A stretch of 63,207 nt of DNA from a virus. The position numbers and the translations under genes are program-made. Below the pieces are notes generated by a model. That model saw nothing but the letters and a program-made list of their open reading frames with translations. It was not told the origin of the DNA and did no database searches. Below, one piece after another: positions 15,611 through 22,871 of this stretch (positions are counted from its first letter, which is position 1; the number at the start of each line of letters is the position of its first letter). The stretch lies in IMG/VR virus record IMGVR_UViG_3300019458_000036, positions 1 to 63,207 of that record. The stretch is one strand, 5' to 3'.

Positions 15611-16269
15611 AGCAGCTCCAGGGCGGCCGCGTACTTCAGACGTAGGTGCTCGTTGGACGGCTTCTGTCGCCCGCTCTCCCAGTGGGCGATGCACGCCGCC
15701 GTCACGCCGACCTTCTTTCCCACGGCGTACTGCGAGAGCCCGAGGGACACGCGGCGCCTCGAGAGCTCCGTGTCATTGCGGCCTACCCCGATCTGACCAC
15801 CGCCCTTGTGGCCGTTGGCCGCGGCGATATAGGGCCGGCGCCCGGCGCCGGGCTTCTTACCGCCGATCGACCTCTTCCTGAGCGTGTTGGGTAGAACCAA
15901 GGCAACCCGGGGCACGGCTGACATGCCTCGTTTGGTGAATGACGTGGCCGCGAATGAGCAGAAGGCCGCGCTCTCCAACAGGCGCTCCGTTGTCTGGAGC
16001 CACGCCCACAGGACGCCGTCGGCGCACTGAAAGCCCACGATGTCCTCGTTTCGGCCAAAGATGGTTAACGGAAAGTCAAGAGCCGACCACAGCCGCCGGA
16101 CGTTGTCGGTTGGCGAGAGACGCGTGGCCAGCCAGCGTACGACGTCCGGCGGGAGCTCGAGGACGTGGCGCTCTCGCAGCTCCATCGAGCGAACAAGGGC
16201 GTAGAAGCGAGTCGAGGCCTTGAGCCGCTCACGGCTTGCCTGCTGACGGGAAAGCGCGTTCAAGTTCAT
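15607..16269 (-). CDS. XRE-family DNA-binding protein
   Basis: 220 residues from ATG 16269 (MNLNALSRQQ), overlapping the upstream stop as ATGA. The C-terminus is a clear Cro/C1-type helix-turn-helix: LSRRRVSLGLSQYAVGKKVG, then TAACIAHWESGRQKPSNEH. The N-terminal 140 residues (LELPPDVVRWLATRLSPTDN, LTIFGRNEDIVGFQ) are of unknown type, perhaps a ligand or dimer domain. Likely an early transcription regulator. Unusual in having the HTH at the C-terminus. Confidence 0.8.
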   Translation of the reverse strand: MNLNALSRQQASRERLKASTRFYALVRSMELRERHVLELPPDVVRWLATRLSPTDNVRRLWSALDFPLTIFGRNEDIVGFQCADGVLWAWLQTTERLLESAAFCSFAATSFTKRGMSAVPRVALVLPNTLRKRSIGGKKPGAGRRPYIAAANGHKGGGQIGVGRNDTELSRRRVSLGLSQYAVGKKVGVTAACIAHWESGRQKPSNEHLRLKYAAALELL

Positions 16270-16487
16270 ATCAACTGTACCTCCGTAATGGCGTAGTGTG
16301 CGCCGGTGCCGAGAGCCTGCTCCGCCCAACTCCGAGCTAGCTCGGGTGTGTCGAAGGGGCCTTCAAAAAAGACGAGGTCGGTTCCGCTGAAGACAACGAA
16401 TACAACTCTTTGACTGGCGGGTCGTTCGCCTCCCGTATCTGCTCGTACTGCGCGGGCGTGCGTCTCCACCTCACTGTTTGAAGACAC
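16266..16487 (-). CDS. small protein of the FxxGPF type
   Basis: 73 residues if the GTG at 16487 is used; GGAGG lies just upstream, but the first 150 nt then overlap the YkgJ-like gene in another frame. The conserved part is VVFVVFSGTDLVFFEGPFDT then a helix (ARSWAEQAL), related in pattern to the two units of the protein at 20014-20313. Start uncertain; function unknown. Confidence 0.5.
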   Translation of the reverse strand: MSSNSEVETHARAVRADTGGERPASQRVVFVVFSGTDLVFFEGPFDTPELARSWAEQALGTGAHYAITEVQLI

Positions 16488-16708
16488 TGCTCACCTCCGG
16501 CCAGGTAATCTTGGCAAGTCAACGGGCGGGACTCGTAGATCGAGCACCGGCCCAGGCGGTCGAGCTTCTGACACGGCGCATCGAGCTCCACGCAGGCCCC
16601 GACAACTTCGCCGTGGTAGCTCATCCAGCGGCTCACGTCATCGTGGCCGGGGAGCAGGGGCACGAGGAGCGACTCGCAGCACGCTCCGCGGCACTCGTTG
16701 CACTTCAT
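16337..16708 (-). CDS. YkgJ-family cysteine cluster protein
   Basis: 123 residues. The cysteine pattern CNECRGACCE near the start and CQKLDRLGRCSIYESRPLTC later is that of the YkgJ/Fe-S-or-zinc cluster family (PF03692). Members bind a metal cluster; their cellular job is unclear. The C-terminal 40 residues overlap the next gene and look less conserved. ATG 16708 follows the upstream stop closely (TAAGATG). Confidence 0.75.
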   Translation of the reverse strand: MKCNECRGACCESLLVPLLPGHDDVSRWMSYHGEVVGACVELDAPCQKLDRLGRCSIYESRPLTCQDYLAGGEQCLQTVRWRRTPAQYEQIREANDPPVKELYSLSSAEPTSSFLKAPSTHPS

Positions 16709-16709
16709 C

Positions 16710-16907
16710 TTATTGCTTTGTAGTGACGACGATCGGAAGGCTATCTATGCCCACGCGCAGATTGCCTGATCGCGCAACCGCACTGAAGATCTCGTTGAAC
16801 ACTTCCAGTTGCTCGGCAATTTTCTCGAGCGCTGTCGCGCTCCGGTCTAAGAGAAGATACTCTTCGTAGTTCATACGTCGCCAGAGAAGATACTCTTCGT
16901 AATTCAT
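16710..16907 (-). CDS. small coiled-coil protein with duplicated N-terminus
   Basis: 65 residues from ATG 16907 (overlap ATGA with the upstream gene). Its first 22 residues are two copies of MNYEEYLL-xx, encoded by a 33-bp tandem duplication that also duplicates the start codon, so a second ATG at 16874 can serve. The rest is a helix (ATALEKIAEQLEVFNEIFSA) and a short strand. Unknown function. Confidence 0.65.
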   Translation of the reverse strand: MNYEEYLLWRRMNYEEYLLLDRSATALEKIAEQLEVFNEIFSAVARSGNLRVGIDSLPIVVTTKQ

Positions 16908-16915
16908 ACGTCGCC
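16850..16915. repeat. 33-bp tandem duplication at a start codon
   Basis: Copies 16850-16882 and 16883-16915 differ at one base. The unit holds the start codon, its upstream bases and ten codons, so it looks like a recent slippage event. Confidence 0.95.
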
Positions 16916-17188
16916 CACCTTTAGCAGCACGCCGCGCCAGGCCCGCACGGCGGCATGGTTTTCGGCCTCCCAATCAGCCGCGGTAACGATAATTCTCTTG
17001 AGGTATTCGCTTGAAATCAAGATATCGCCGATCGGCGTGTCCATGGCAGCCATTTCTAGCGGACAAGCCGGAAGATTGAGCATGTTTTTTAACCCGCGAG
17101 AGCGGATTTTGTTGGCTCTACTTGATGACACCCCGCCGCTTTGCTCGGCGGCCTCAGCATACTTGATGAGAAATTCTTTGACGGTCAC
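16904..17188 (-). CDS. small protein, paralogue of the next gene upstream
   Basis: 94 residues from GTG 17188 (VTVKEFLIKYAEAAEQSGGV); GAGG lies a few bases upstream. Aligns end to end with 17154-17504: EFLIKYA-AAE, ACPLEMA, AVRAWRGVLLKVGDV. Tandem duplicates of unknown role; the LTVKEFVANYAARG stretch of the protein at 39070-39615 is a weaker echo. Confidence 0.65.
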   Translation of the reverse strand: MTVKEFLIKYAEAAEQSGGVSSSRANKIRSRGLKNMLNLPACPLEMAAMDTPIGDILISSEYLKRIIVTAADWEAENHAAVRAWRGVLLKVGDV

Positions 17189-17504
17189 GCCCAACCTCGC
17201 CAACCTTCAGCAGTATGCCGCGCCAGGCGCGAACGGTAGAACCAAGATCCACTGCGTGGTCGGCCGCATTCATGATGGCATGCTTCAGGATGTTGTCTTC
17301 GTCGTCATCGAGGTAGATGTCTTCGATACCCTGCTCACGACTGGCCATCTCTAGCGGGCAAGCTAAAAAATTCTCGTCGTTCAAGAGGGTGCAGGAGCGA
17401 ATACGCCCAAGAGAGGTGACGTAGACTCCTTTGCTGGTTTCAGCCGCAGCGGCGTACTTGATGAGAAACTCACTGAGAGTTATGGTTGCTACTTGCTCAA
17501 TCAT
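17154..17504 (-). CDS. small protein, upstream member of a tandem pair
   Basis: 116 residues; ATG 17504 overlaps the HAD-like gene's stop. Pattern ITLSEFLIKYAAAAETSKGV, FLACPLEMA, acidic DIYLDDDED, TVRAWRGILLKVGEV as in its paralogue. The last 16 residues (GRDRQRISHQVC) overlap the paralogue's start region in another frame, which suggests that the duplication fused the old ends. Confidence 0.65.
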   Translation of the reverse strand: MIEQVATITLSEFLIKYAAAAETSKGVYVTSLGRIRSCTLLNDENFLACPLEMASREQGIEDIYLDDDEDNILKHAIMNAADHAVDLGSTVRAWRGILLKVGEVGRDRQRISHQVC

Positions 17505-18112
17505 TTATAAGCACCTGACAAGTGAGTGGACCGTGCGTCGTTTAGAACTTCAGTCAAAATTTGGTCGAGGTTTAGGACCCTGTGATAGTTACCGAGGTCG
17601 AGGCATCTCAGGTTGTAGGGTCTCGTGAGGAGATAGGTTTTCGCCTGCGGTACGACGTAGGCCATGTCGGCTGCGTGAACCGGATGGTCATCGATGTACC
17701 AAGTTAATCCTCGAGAAGCTACTACTCCGACAAACTCGTGCTTCTCCTCTGGCTCATCTACATAGCGCAGCTTGTCAAAGGGCACAGCTTCCAGGTCTCG
17801 CCTTGAGGCCTCTCGTCCCGCCTCACAGCGGTAGGACAAACCGATCACCTTGATGCCGGCAGCCCTGAGTTTCACCACGAACTCGAGCGCGTCCGGGTAG
17901 AGCTTGGTGGGGGTCGCGTAGATGTCCCGCCAGGTCTCCGAGTGCGGCGAGGGTTTTCCCAGGGCAGCGGTGGGAATGCCGTAAGCCTCCTCGAAGGTGA
18001 AACAGTGGGGCATTTCCAGCCAACCGCCGTATCGTCTCTCGAGGACCTTATGAATCGTGTGCTCAAGGTTGAGCAGCACGCCGTCAATGTCCGTGACTAG
18101 TGTTCGGGTCAT
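17501..18112 (-). CDS. HAD-superfamily phosphatase (deoxynucleotidase-like)
   Basis: 203 residues. Motif I TLVTDIDGVLLNL with nucleophile Asp 8 and Asp 10; motif II region KVIGLSYR; later TWYIDDHPVHAADM as motif IV. The cap-like insertion and size fit the 5'(3')-deoxyribonucleotidase-like branch. Likely removes phosphate from a nucleotide or sugar phosphate. Together with MazG, dUTPase-like and ThyX-like genes it fits nucleotide-pool control. ATG 18112 overlaps the glycosyltransferase-like gene's stop. Confidence 0.75.
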   Translation of the reverse strand: MTRTLVTDIDGVLLNLEHTIHKVLERRYGGWLEMPHCFTFEEAYGIPTAALGKPSPHSETWRDIYATPTKLYPDALEFVVKLRAAGIKVIGLSYRCEAGREASRRDLEAVPFDKLRYVDEPEEKHEFVGVVASRGLTWYIDDHPVHAADMAYVVPQAKTYLLTRPYNLRCLDLGNYHRVLNLDQILTEVLNDARSTHLSGAYK

Positions 18113-18996
18113 CTCTTTACCTCTCTGAACTTCAGCTCCAGCTGATCTAGCAGCCGGGTGCCGAACTTCTGATAGTCACCGTGCAGGCCCTCAAACTTCT
18201 CGAGGTTGAAAGCCCTTGAGGTGCGCGCGATAAACCGCGGGATAGGCCGCTTGCTGGCGGTGTTGCGGCTTACTATCCCGGGGTAGCGGCCCTCGAGGTA
18301 GCGAACTGTCGCGTCCCAAGCGGCGTAGTCCCGATAACTGGTGCACCCTCCCGGATTTTCGCCGGCCGTGGCCGTCATGAGCTGGTTGAACATCACCACC
18401 TGGTAACCCGAGGTGAGGAGACTTAGCGCGAGGTTGTAGTCGCAGCCCGCCACGATGTCGGGGTGCTGGTAGAACCGGTGCTCGGGATGGAGCCTGAAGT
18501 GCGGAATGTAGAACGCGTAGGCCCAGACCAGCGGCTGGCTCCACAGCACCAGGGCTGCGGGGTCAACGGAGCGGCGTTGGATGGGCGTCAGCGCGGCTGC
18601 CGGAACCTGAGGCCCTAGGAGCGAGGTCCAGCACTCGAGCAGGTCTGACAGCTGGTTGCCCTGACACCTCGGGTACTCCACCTCCACGGTGGAAAAGCGG
18701 GTTCGGAAGGCGAGGTCATCGTCGAGGATGAGCAGTCGCTCTACTTCCTCGGTAACGGCGTGCTCGATTGCCTGGTCATAGACACCGGCAATGCCGCGAG
18801 GGTCACTTGGGCCCAGCACCCGTAGGTCGGCGCCGAACTCGCTGGTGAGATCTCGATAAGCCTCGAGCTGCGGGTCATCGGCGTTGACGATGAAGGTGGG
18901 CTCGTGCTCGTAGACCCACTTGAGAGTTGATCGCGTGGGGTAGCGCCGCAGCCAGTTCGCGCGGTTGCGTGAGGGGATCACGATCTTGAAGCTCAC
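18109..18996 (-). CDS. GT-A fold glycosyltransferase-like protein
   Basis: 295 residues from GTG 18996 (VSFKIVIPSRNRANWL), overlapping the TGA upstream. The start is that of GT-A glycosyltransferases, and LLILDDDLAF supplies the DxD metal/nucleotide-sugar motif. Later AGCDYNLALSLLTSGYQVVM and SYRDYAAWDATVRYLEGRYP resemble phage TET-associated type glycosyltransferases, a group linked to glycosylation of modified bases. Substrate (DNA base or host surface) is not shown. Confidence 0.7.
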   Translation of the reverse strand: MSFKIVIPSRNRANWLRRYPTRSTLKWVYEHEPTFIVNADDPQLEAYRDLTSEFGADLRVLGPSDPRGIAGVYDQAIEHAVTEEVERLLILDDDLAFRTRFSTVEVEYPRCQGNQLSDLLECWTSLLGPQVPAAALTPIQRRSVDPAALVLWSQPLVWAYAFYIPHFRLHPEHRFYQHPDIVAGCDYNLALSLLTSGYQVVMFNQLMTATAGENPGGCTSYRDYAAWDATVRYLEGRYPGIVSRNTASKRPIPRFIARTSRAFNLEKFEGLHGDYQKFGTRLLDQLELKFREVKR

Positions 18997-19106
18997 TGAA
19001 GCTCTTCCCGTTCGAATTGATTGCACGGACAATTAAACCGGCCGCACTCTCCCATTGGGCCGCGATGAGAAGATTCTGGATCACCGCACTTGCACAGCTC
19101 GCTCAT
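18993..19106 (-). CDS. 37-residue cysteine-rich zinc-binding peptide
   Basis: From ATG 19106: MSELCKCGDPESSHRG, then CGRFNCPCNQFEREELQ. Five cysteines and a histidine as C-x-C, H, C-x4-C-x-C, a compact metal-binding knuckle. The longer frame up to 19418 is a shadow of the MazG-like gene. Confidence 0.6.
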   Translation of the reverse strand: MSELCKCGDPESSHRGPMGECGRFNCPCNQFEREELQ

Positions 19107-19120
19107 TGTGTTGAGACCTC

Positions 19121-19459
19121 CTAGAAGTTCTTCCCGTGCTTGAAGGGTCTGCGCTTGTTGTACTCCATCTTCGCGATGATGGCCCCGGAGAGATCGAGAT
19201 TCAGGATCCCAGCGAGGTCCAAGATCCGGATCACGGCATCCGCCAGCTCTTCCGTGACCGCGAGATAGTCCGGGATCTTCGAGCTTGATTTTCGGCCGTC
19301 GCCCTCGCGAAGGGCCTCGAGGGCCTCGGAAAGCTCCGAGTGAATTAGCGCGATCTTTTCGCTCGGCAGAATGCCGGTGGGGCCCTGGTGGAATCCGTGG
19401 TCCTCGCTGTTCCGCCACGCCTCGGCTTGAAGACGCCGCATTGCTAGATCGAAGCTCAT
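19121..19459 (-). CDS. MazG-like nucleotide pyrophosphohydrolase
   Basis: 112 residues from ATG 19459 (MSFDLAMRRLQAEAW). All-alpha NTP-PPase signature: KIALIHSELSEALEALREGD, then VTEELADAVIRILDLAG, with the paired acidic residues that bind magnesium, and C-terminal KMEYNKRRPFKHGKNF as in phage MazG proteins. Hydrolyses (d)NTPs to monophosphates; phage members remove unwanted dNTPs or lower alarmones. Confidence 0.85.
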   Translation of the reverse strand: MSFDLAMRRLQAEAWRNSEDHGFHQGPTGILPSEKIALIHSELSEALEALREGDGRKSSSKIPDYLAVTEELADAVIRILDLAGILNLDLSGAIIAKMEYNKRRPFKHGKNF

Positions 19460-19460
19460 G

Positions 19461-20021
19461 TTAGTCTCCCGTGATAAGTCGGTAGGTCTTTGCCTCGGTG
19501 CGCTCAATCCACTTGAAGTCATAGATGCGATAGCCATACTCGTTGAGCTCCTTCCGGGCGCGGTCGAGAATCTCTTGGCGTAGTCCCTTTTGCTCCTCGA
19601 CGCTCAGCAGGTCATCGAGCGGCCGGCGGATGATGGTTTCCGCTATGGCTGACCGAAGCGCGGCCGATACGGCGCGGTCCTCGTCGCCGAGAGTGGTTTG
19701 CCAGATGACGACCTTCTCAGGCAAGATGCTGAGCCGAAAGAAGCCCGTCACGCGGACTTTCTTCCCGTCGGCGGTCTGTAAATCTTGCGCCCAGAGCGTT
19801 ACCAGCTCGTGGCGTGTCGAGGTGTTGTCCTCGAGCTCAATCCACAGGGGCCACTTGAGGTGCAGGCCGGTCCTGAAGAAGCCCGGCTCTCCGGGCCTGA
19901 TGACCCTCGTGGCGTTGCCGAGAAGATACACGACGGTAAGGGTACCTTCGCGCACGGGGATAACCCAAAATCGGAAGAGGTCAACGAAGTTGATGAGGAG
20001 CTCTACGAGCTTGTCAAACAT
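19461..20021 (-). CDS. SPFH/band 7 domain membrane-associated protein
   Basis: 186 residues from MFDKLVELLINF (ATG 20021). A hydrophobic N-terminus (LINFVDLFRFWVIPV) is followed by the band 7 pattern: REGTLTVVYLLGNATRVIRP, GFFRTGLHLKWPLW, RVTGFFRLSIL, then ALRSAIAETIIRRPLDDLLS and a coiled helix to YGYRIYDFKWIERT. SPFH proteins oligomerise at membranes and scaffold proteases or channels. Rare in small phages; a host takeover or exclusion role is speculation. Confidence 0.75.
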   Translation of the reverse strand: MFDKLVELLINFVDLFRFWVIPVREGTLTVVYLLGNATRVIRPGEPGFFRTGLHLKWPLWIELEDNTSTRHELVTLWAQDLQTADGKKVRVTGFFRLSILPEKVVIWQTTLGDEDRAVSAALRSAIAETIIRRPLDDLLSVEEQKGLRQEILDRARKELNEYGYRIYDFKWIERTEAKTYRLITGD

Positions 20022-20313
20022 CGGGCAGCTCTTCCAAGATGAAGGAGCTTTCAAAGATTAGCCCCGATTGCGACTGCCGCACCTCTGCATTTTTCTTTGT
20101 TGCAAACGGGCCTTCTACGAAGTACTTGTCGCCCAGAGAGTAGTACAACATGAAGTTCATCGGAGGGTCGCGCAGCATCTCGCGATTTTTTCTTGCCGCG
20201 GAAGCTAGCCTTCTCGTGATATCCTTCCCTTGCGCCTCCGCCTCTTCCCGCGAGGCAAAAGGTCCCGCCTTGAAGTCCTCTTCATCTGTAGAGAAATACA
20301 ACATGAAACTCAT
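20014..20313 (-). CDS. small protein with two FMLYxS-GPF units
   Basis: 99 residues from ATG 20313 (AAAGGA upstream). Two units: MSFMLYFSTDEEDFKAGPFA and, about 45 residues later, MNFMLYYSLGDKYFVEGPFA, each followed by a helix rich in Glu/Ala. The same unit, more diverged, is in the 73-residue protein at 16266-16487. Possibly a small RNP-like or SPOR-like alpha-beta fold; function unknown. Confidence 0.65.
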   Translation of the reverse strand: MSFMLYFSTDEEDFKAGPFASREEAEAQGKDITRRLASAARKNREMLRDPPMNFMLYYSLGDKYFVEGPFATKKNAEVRQSQSGLIFESSFILEELPDV

Positions 20314-20450
20314 GGGTATCCTTTCGGACAATGATCACAGGTGCAGGCGGGCTTCTCGTTGAGCCTTGGGGCATCTGTGACGGCTATGCTTATCAAGATC
20401 ACGGCGAGGGCCGTGAAGCCCAGCAACATGACGAGCTCATGTGTTTTCAT
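20310..20450 (-). CDS. 46-residue membrane protein with Cys-rich tail
   Basis: ATG 20450; ends in an ATGA overlap with the next gene. One helix (MLLGFTALAVILISIAV), then a short tail with CTCDHCPKGYP. The CPKGY tail recurs in the protein at 22434-22790. Possibly membrane-anchored metal binding; unknown role. Confidence 0.6.
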   Translation of the reverse strand: MKTHELVMLLGFTALAVILISIAVTDAPRLNEKPACTCDHCPKGYP

Positions 20451-20583
20451 TTCTCAGCTCCATTTCCAGCTCAGCCCAACCACAAGCTTCACAGGAAGCC
20501 GGGCCGCATTGAATCCCGCCAACCCCGATGTCGATCTCCGGAAACTCGGCATCGGCTCCACAGCTCGGGCACTGCACGATCAC
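20437..20583 (-). CDS. 48-residue zinc-ribbon protein
   Basis: GTG 20583 overlaps the TGA of the gene upstream (GTGA). VIVQCPSCGADAEFPEID gives the first Cys pair; a C-x4-C-x2-C cluster (CGPASCEACGW) follows. Short, acidic C-terminus. Typical small phage zinc ribbon. Confidence 0.65.
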   Translation of the reverse strand: MIVQCPSCGADAEFPEIDIGVGGIQCGPASCEACGWAELEMELRNENT

Positions 20584-20804
20584 GTCTGCTCGAACTTTCC
20601 CAGTTTTGGGTTCCATTTGAGCTCCCCTTCATCGTAAGCACGTCGCTTGCGCCGGTGCACTTGGCCGCCCTCGATGATCAACGTGACGCTGTCGATGTTG
20701 CTCAGGTGGCCACCGGCCGCCTTAGGCGAGAAGCCCGGGATACGGGCAACGGCTAGCGTTTGTCGAGAGTATTCATCGAGCACCTCGCTATCTTGGTAGC
20801 CCAT
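20580..20804 (-). CDS. hypothetical protein
   Basis: 74 residues from ATG 20804 (MGYQDSEVLDEYSRQTLAVA), preceded by GAGGAGGACGAG. Basic patch VHRRKRRAYDEGE and ends LKWNPKLGKFEQT. No family recognised. Confidence 0.65.
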   Translation of the reverse strand: MGYQDSEVLDEYSRQTLAVARIPGFSPKAAGGHLSNIDSVTLIIEGGQVHRRKRRAYDEGELKWNPKLGKFEQT

Positions 20805-20861
20805 CTCGTCCTCCTCAAAGTTCGCGTGCTGGAGGTATGCGCGACCCACCTCGGTCCCGGC

Positions 20862-21617
20862 CTAGTACTCCTTGGTTTCCGAGAGCACCTCGGCGTCTTC
20901 CGACTCCTCGCGGTCGATGACCACCTGGCGGTCCCTCATCGACTCGTAGAAGGCCTGCGCCTGCTCGTAGAGGGTCTCATTGACCCAGCCCGGGAGGCCA
21001 CCCTTCAACGTGACACCCGCGTTCTTCACGATGTACACCGCATAGGTGAACCCCTTCTTGCTGGTCTCCATCCTCGAGGTGAGCTCATAGAGCCCGGCAA
21101 ATGAGGGACCACCGCGAAACTTCATGAGCGAGTTGAGGGCCTTGGCGACCGACACCGCCGACCCCTTGAGGGAGAGGGCAACGGGCTCGAAGGCCTCGGT
21201 TGCGGGGTCGACGCGCAGCGCGATGAAGTCGTAGAACTTGACCGCAGTGGGCTTCTCGCCACGGGGCCCGAACATCAGTCGAGGGTCATTCAGCGGCACG
21301 TTGAGGTCCTTGATGCCGCCTCCCTCCTCGAGCGGGAAGAACTCCACGCCCCGGGGCCTGTCGGCCCGCACCACCGTAAAGTAGATAGGTCCCTTGCCGT
21401 AGTTTTGCCCGGTCAGCGAGTTGAACATCTCGCCCTGCTTGAGGCCCGCGATGTACTTCGAGCTCGACTCCACCATCTGCGGAGATAGCGGTTGGGCGAG
21501 CCCGATGCGCGGCATTTGAAGGTCATCTTTGGTAATGTGCTCCGTGCCGCGAGCGTCGTTAGCCTTGAGAAATGAGGGAACCAGTGCTTCGCTGGAAACT
21601 ACTAGGTCATTCGCCAT
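20862..21617 (-). CDS. conserved phage protein of replication block, unknown
   Basis: 251 residues, soluble, beta-rich centre: PRIGLAQPLSPQMVESSSKY, GEMFNSLTGQNYGKGPIYFT, VVRADRPRGVEFFPL, and an acidic C-terminus (DREESEDAEVLSETKEY) like that of single-stranded DNA-binding proteins. I recall similar proteins in other phages without a firm function; an ssDNA-binding or recombination accessory role is a guess from context and the acidic tail. Confidence 0.65.
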   Translation of the reverse strand: MANDLVVSSEALVPSFLKANDARGTEHITKDDLQMPRIGLAQPLSPQMVESSSKYIAGLKQGEMFNSLTGQNYGKGPIYFTVVRADRPRGVEFFPLEEGGGIKDLNVPLNDPRLMFGPRGEKPTAVKFYDFIALRVDPATEAFEPVALSLKGSAVSVAKALNSLMKFRGGPSFAGLYELTSRMETSKKGFTYAVYIVKNAGVTLKGGLPGWVNETLYEQAQAFYESMRDRQVVIDREESEDAEVLSETKEY

Positions 21618-21638
21618 GTTGCTTCCTTTCTTTTGTTT

Positions 21639-21926
21639 TTAACAGCCGCCCTTGATGAAGGCGGTTTTCATGACCCGGTAAGCGTCACCCCACGATGATC
21701 GTGAGGCAGCCGCTATGAGGTCAAGCTGACAGCGCAACTTGATGAGCTCCTGCTCGCGACCTTCAAGTCGTTGCTGAAGCTGCGCAATGATCACGGATTG
21801 GGCGTGCAGCGAGTCATTTGTCCGGCGCTCATTCTCGACCAGCTGCTCATTGAGGCTCTGTTGCTCCCGGGCAACGAGGGTGAGCACGAAGGTGAGAACA
21901 ACGAGGAGACCGGTAACGGCTCTCAT
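21639..21926 (-). CDS. membrane-anchored coiled-coil protein
   Basis: 95 residues: N-terminal helix MRAVTGLLVVLTFVLTLVA, then a coiled coil (EQQSLNEQLVENERRTNDSL to LQQRLEGREQELIKLRCQL), and a short C-terminus. This is the shape of an inner-membrane spanin, but it lies in the early block far from other lysis candidates. ATG overlaps the upstream stop. Confidence 0.6.
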   Translation of the reverse strand: MRAVTGLLVVLTFVLTLVAREQQSLNEQLVENERRTNDSLHAQSVIIAQLQQRLEGREQELIKLRCQLDLIAAASRSSWGDAYRVMKTAFIKGGC

Positions 21927-22420
21927 TGGCTCCTCAGCACGAGCTTAGCCCTGACGTAGGCCTCGACACCCTCGGGAAGGGGCTTACCGTCAAGAAGCAA
22001 CTCCTTCACAAGGGAGGCCAGGGTCCCGGAATGCGGCGCCAAGGCCTCCTCCATACCGTTGGCGACAAACCAGCGCCGCAGAGCCTCGCGGTCCTTGACC
22101 TGCGGAATGGGGAGCAGCTCAACGGAGACTGACTGCCCGGTTTCCGCGACGCGAACCTTCGTGATTCCGGCCTCTTCATATGCCTCGATGAGGAGCTCCG
22201 TGACAGCCAGCAGCTCCTCGTTGATCGGCTTCAGCAGCTCTTCGACGGCGTCCTTCTGCTCGCGTACCTGCACGTAGCGCCGAGAGAGGGTAGCTGGGGT
22301 AGCTTCACCCGCGTTGGCGAGCTTTGACTTCAGCGCGTCGACGCGCTGACGCCCCTCGGAGCGGTCTTCGGTTTGCGGCTCTCGCTGCAAGCCTCTGTTC
22401 ACCTCGTCATATTTACCCAT
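21923..22420 (-). CDS. helical phage protein, unknown
   Basis: 165 residues. Coiled-coil core (YVQVREQKDAVEELLKPINE), then a conserved-looking beta/alpha part (KVRVAETGQSVSVELLPIPQ, DREALRRWFVANGM, LPEGVEAYVRAKLVLRSQ). I have seen such proteins next to ssDNA-binding and recombination genes in phages, but cannot name a function. Confidence 0.65.
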   Translation of the reverse strand: MGKYDEVNRGLQREPQTEDRSEGRQRVDALKSKLANAGEATPATLSRRYVQVREQKDAVEELLKPINEELLAVTELLIEAYEEAGITKVRVAETGQSVSVELLPIPQVKDREALRRWFVANGMEEALAPHSGTLASLVKELLLDGKPLPEGVEAYVRAKLVLRSQ

Positions 22421-22433
22421 CGTGTTCTCCTTT

Positions 22434-22790
22434 TTATAGGCAGACGGCTAGGCAGGTGCAGCAGGGCTTGGCGCACCACTTCGTGCATTTCGCTTGTGTG
22501 CCGTGCTCGTCACACGGGTTCTCCTCGCCCTCTTCAGCGGCCTTCGCACAGTGATCCCCTTGGCACTGGTAGCCGGGGATGCCCTCGGGCGTTCCCTTGG
22601 GCCGCGCGCCCTCATAGCCTTTCGGGTAACAGTAGCTCTTGCACTCGGCCGGGTTGTTGGTGTGCTCGTTCTCGTTTTCCTGAGTGAGACCATTTTTCCC
22701 AATCGCGAAGAGAGCTATGACGATCGTCACTACCCCAAAGGCCCGGATAAATTCCCAAACAAGTTCGGTGATTGTTGCGCTGAACTTCAT
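22434..22790 (-). CDS. membrane protein with 11-cysteine C-terminal domain
   Basis: 118 residues. Helix at 13-30 (FIRAFGVVTIVIALFAIG), then a soluble tail with 11 cysteines in about 70 residues: CKSYCYPKGYEG, YQCQGDHC, CTKWCAKPCCTCLAVCL. A likely disulfide or metal-rich domain outside the membrane. Shares the C-PKGY motif with the protein at 20310-20450. ATG 22790 overlaps the stop of the 24-codon gene upstream. Confidence 0.65.
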   Translation of the reverse strand: MKFSATITELVWEFIRAFGVVTIVIALFAIGKNGLTQENENEHTNNPAECKSYCYPKGYEGARPKGTPEGIPGYQCQGDHCAKAAEEGEENPCDEHGTQAKCTKWCAKPCCTCLAVCL

Positions 22791-22861
22791 GGTTGCTGCT
22801 CCTTTTCTCGGAGGTCAGGGTGGTAGCTGGAATCGCGCGTGACTGCGTCATACATTCCCAC
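22787..22861 (-). CDS. 24-residue micro-protein (candidate)
   Basis: GTG 22861 preceded by AGGAGACGACA; reads VGMYDAVTRDSSYHPDLREK and stops in an ATGA overlap with the next start. Good ribosome site and coupling support translation. No function known. Confidence 0.45.
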   Translation of the reverse strand: MGMYDAVTRDSSYHPDLREKEQQP

Positions 22862-22871
22862 TGTCGTCTCC

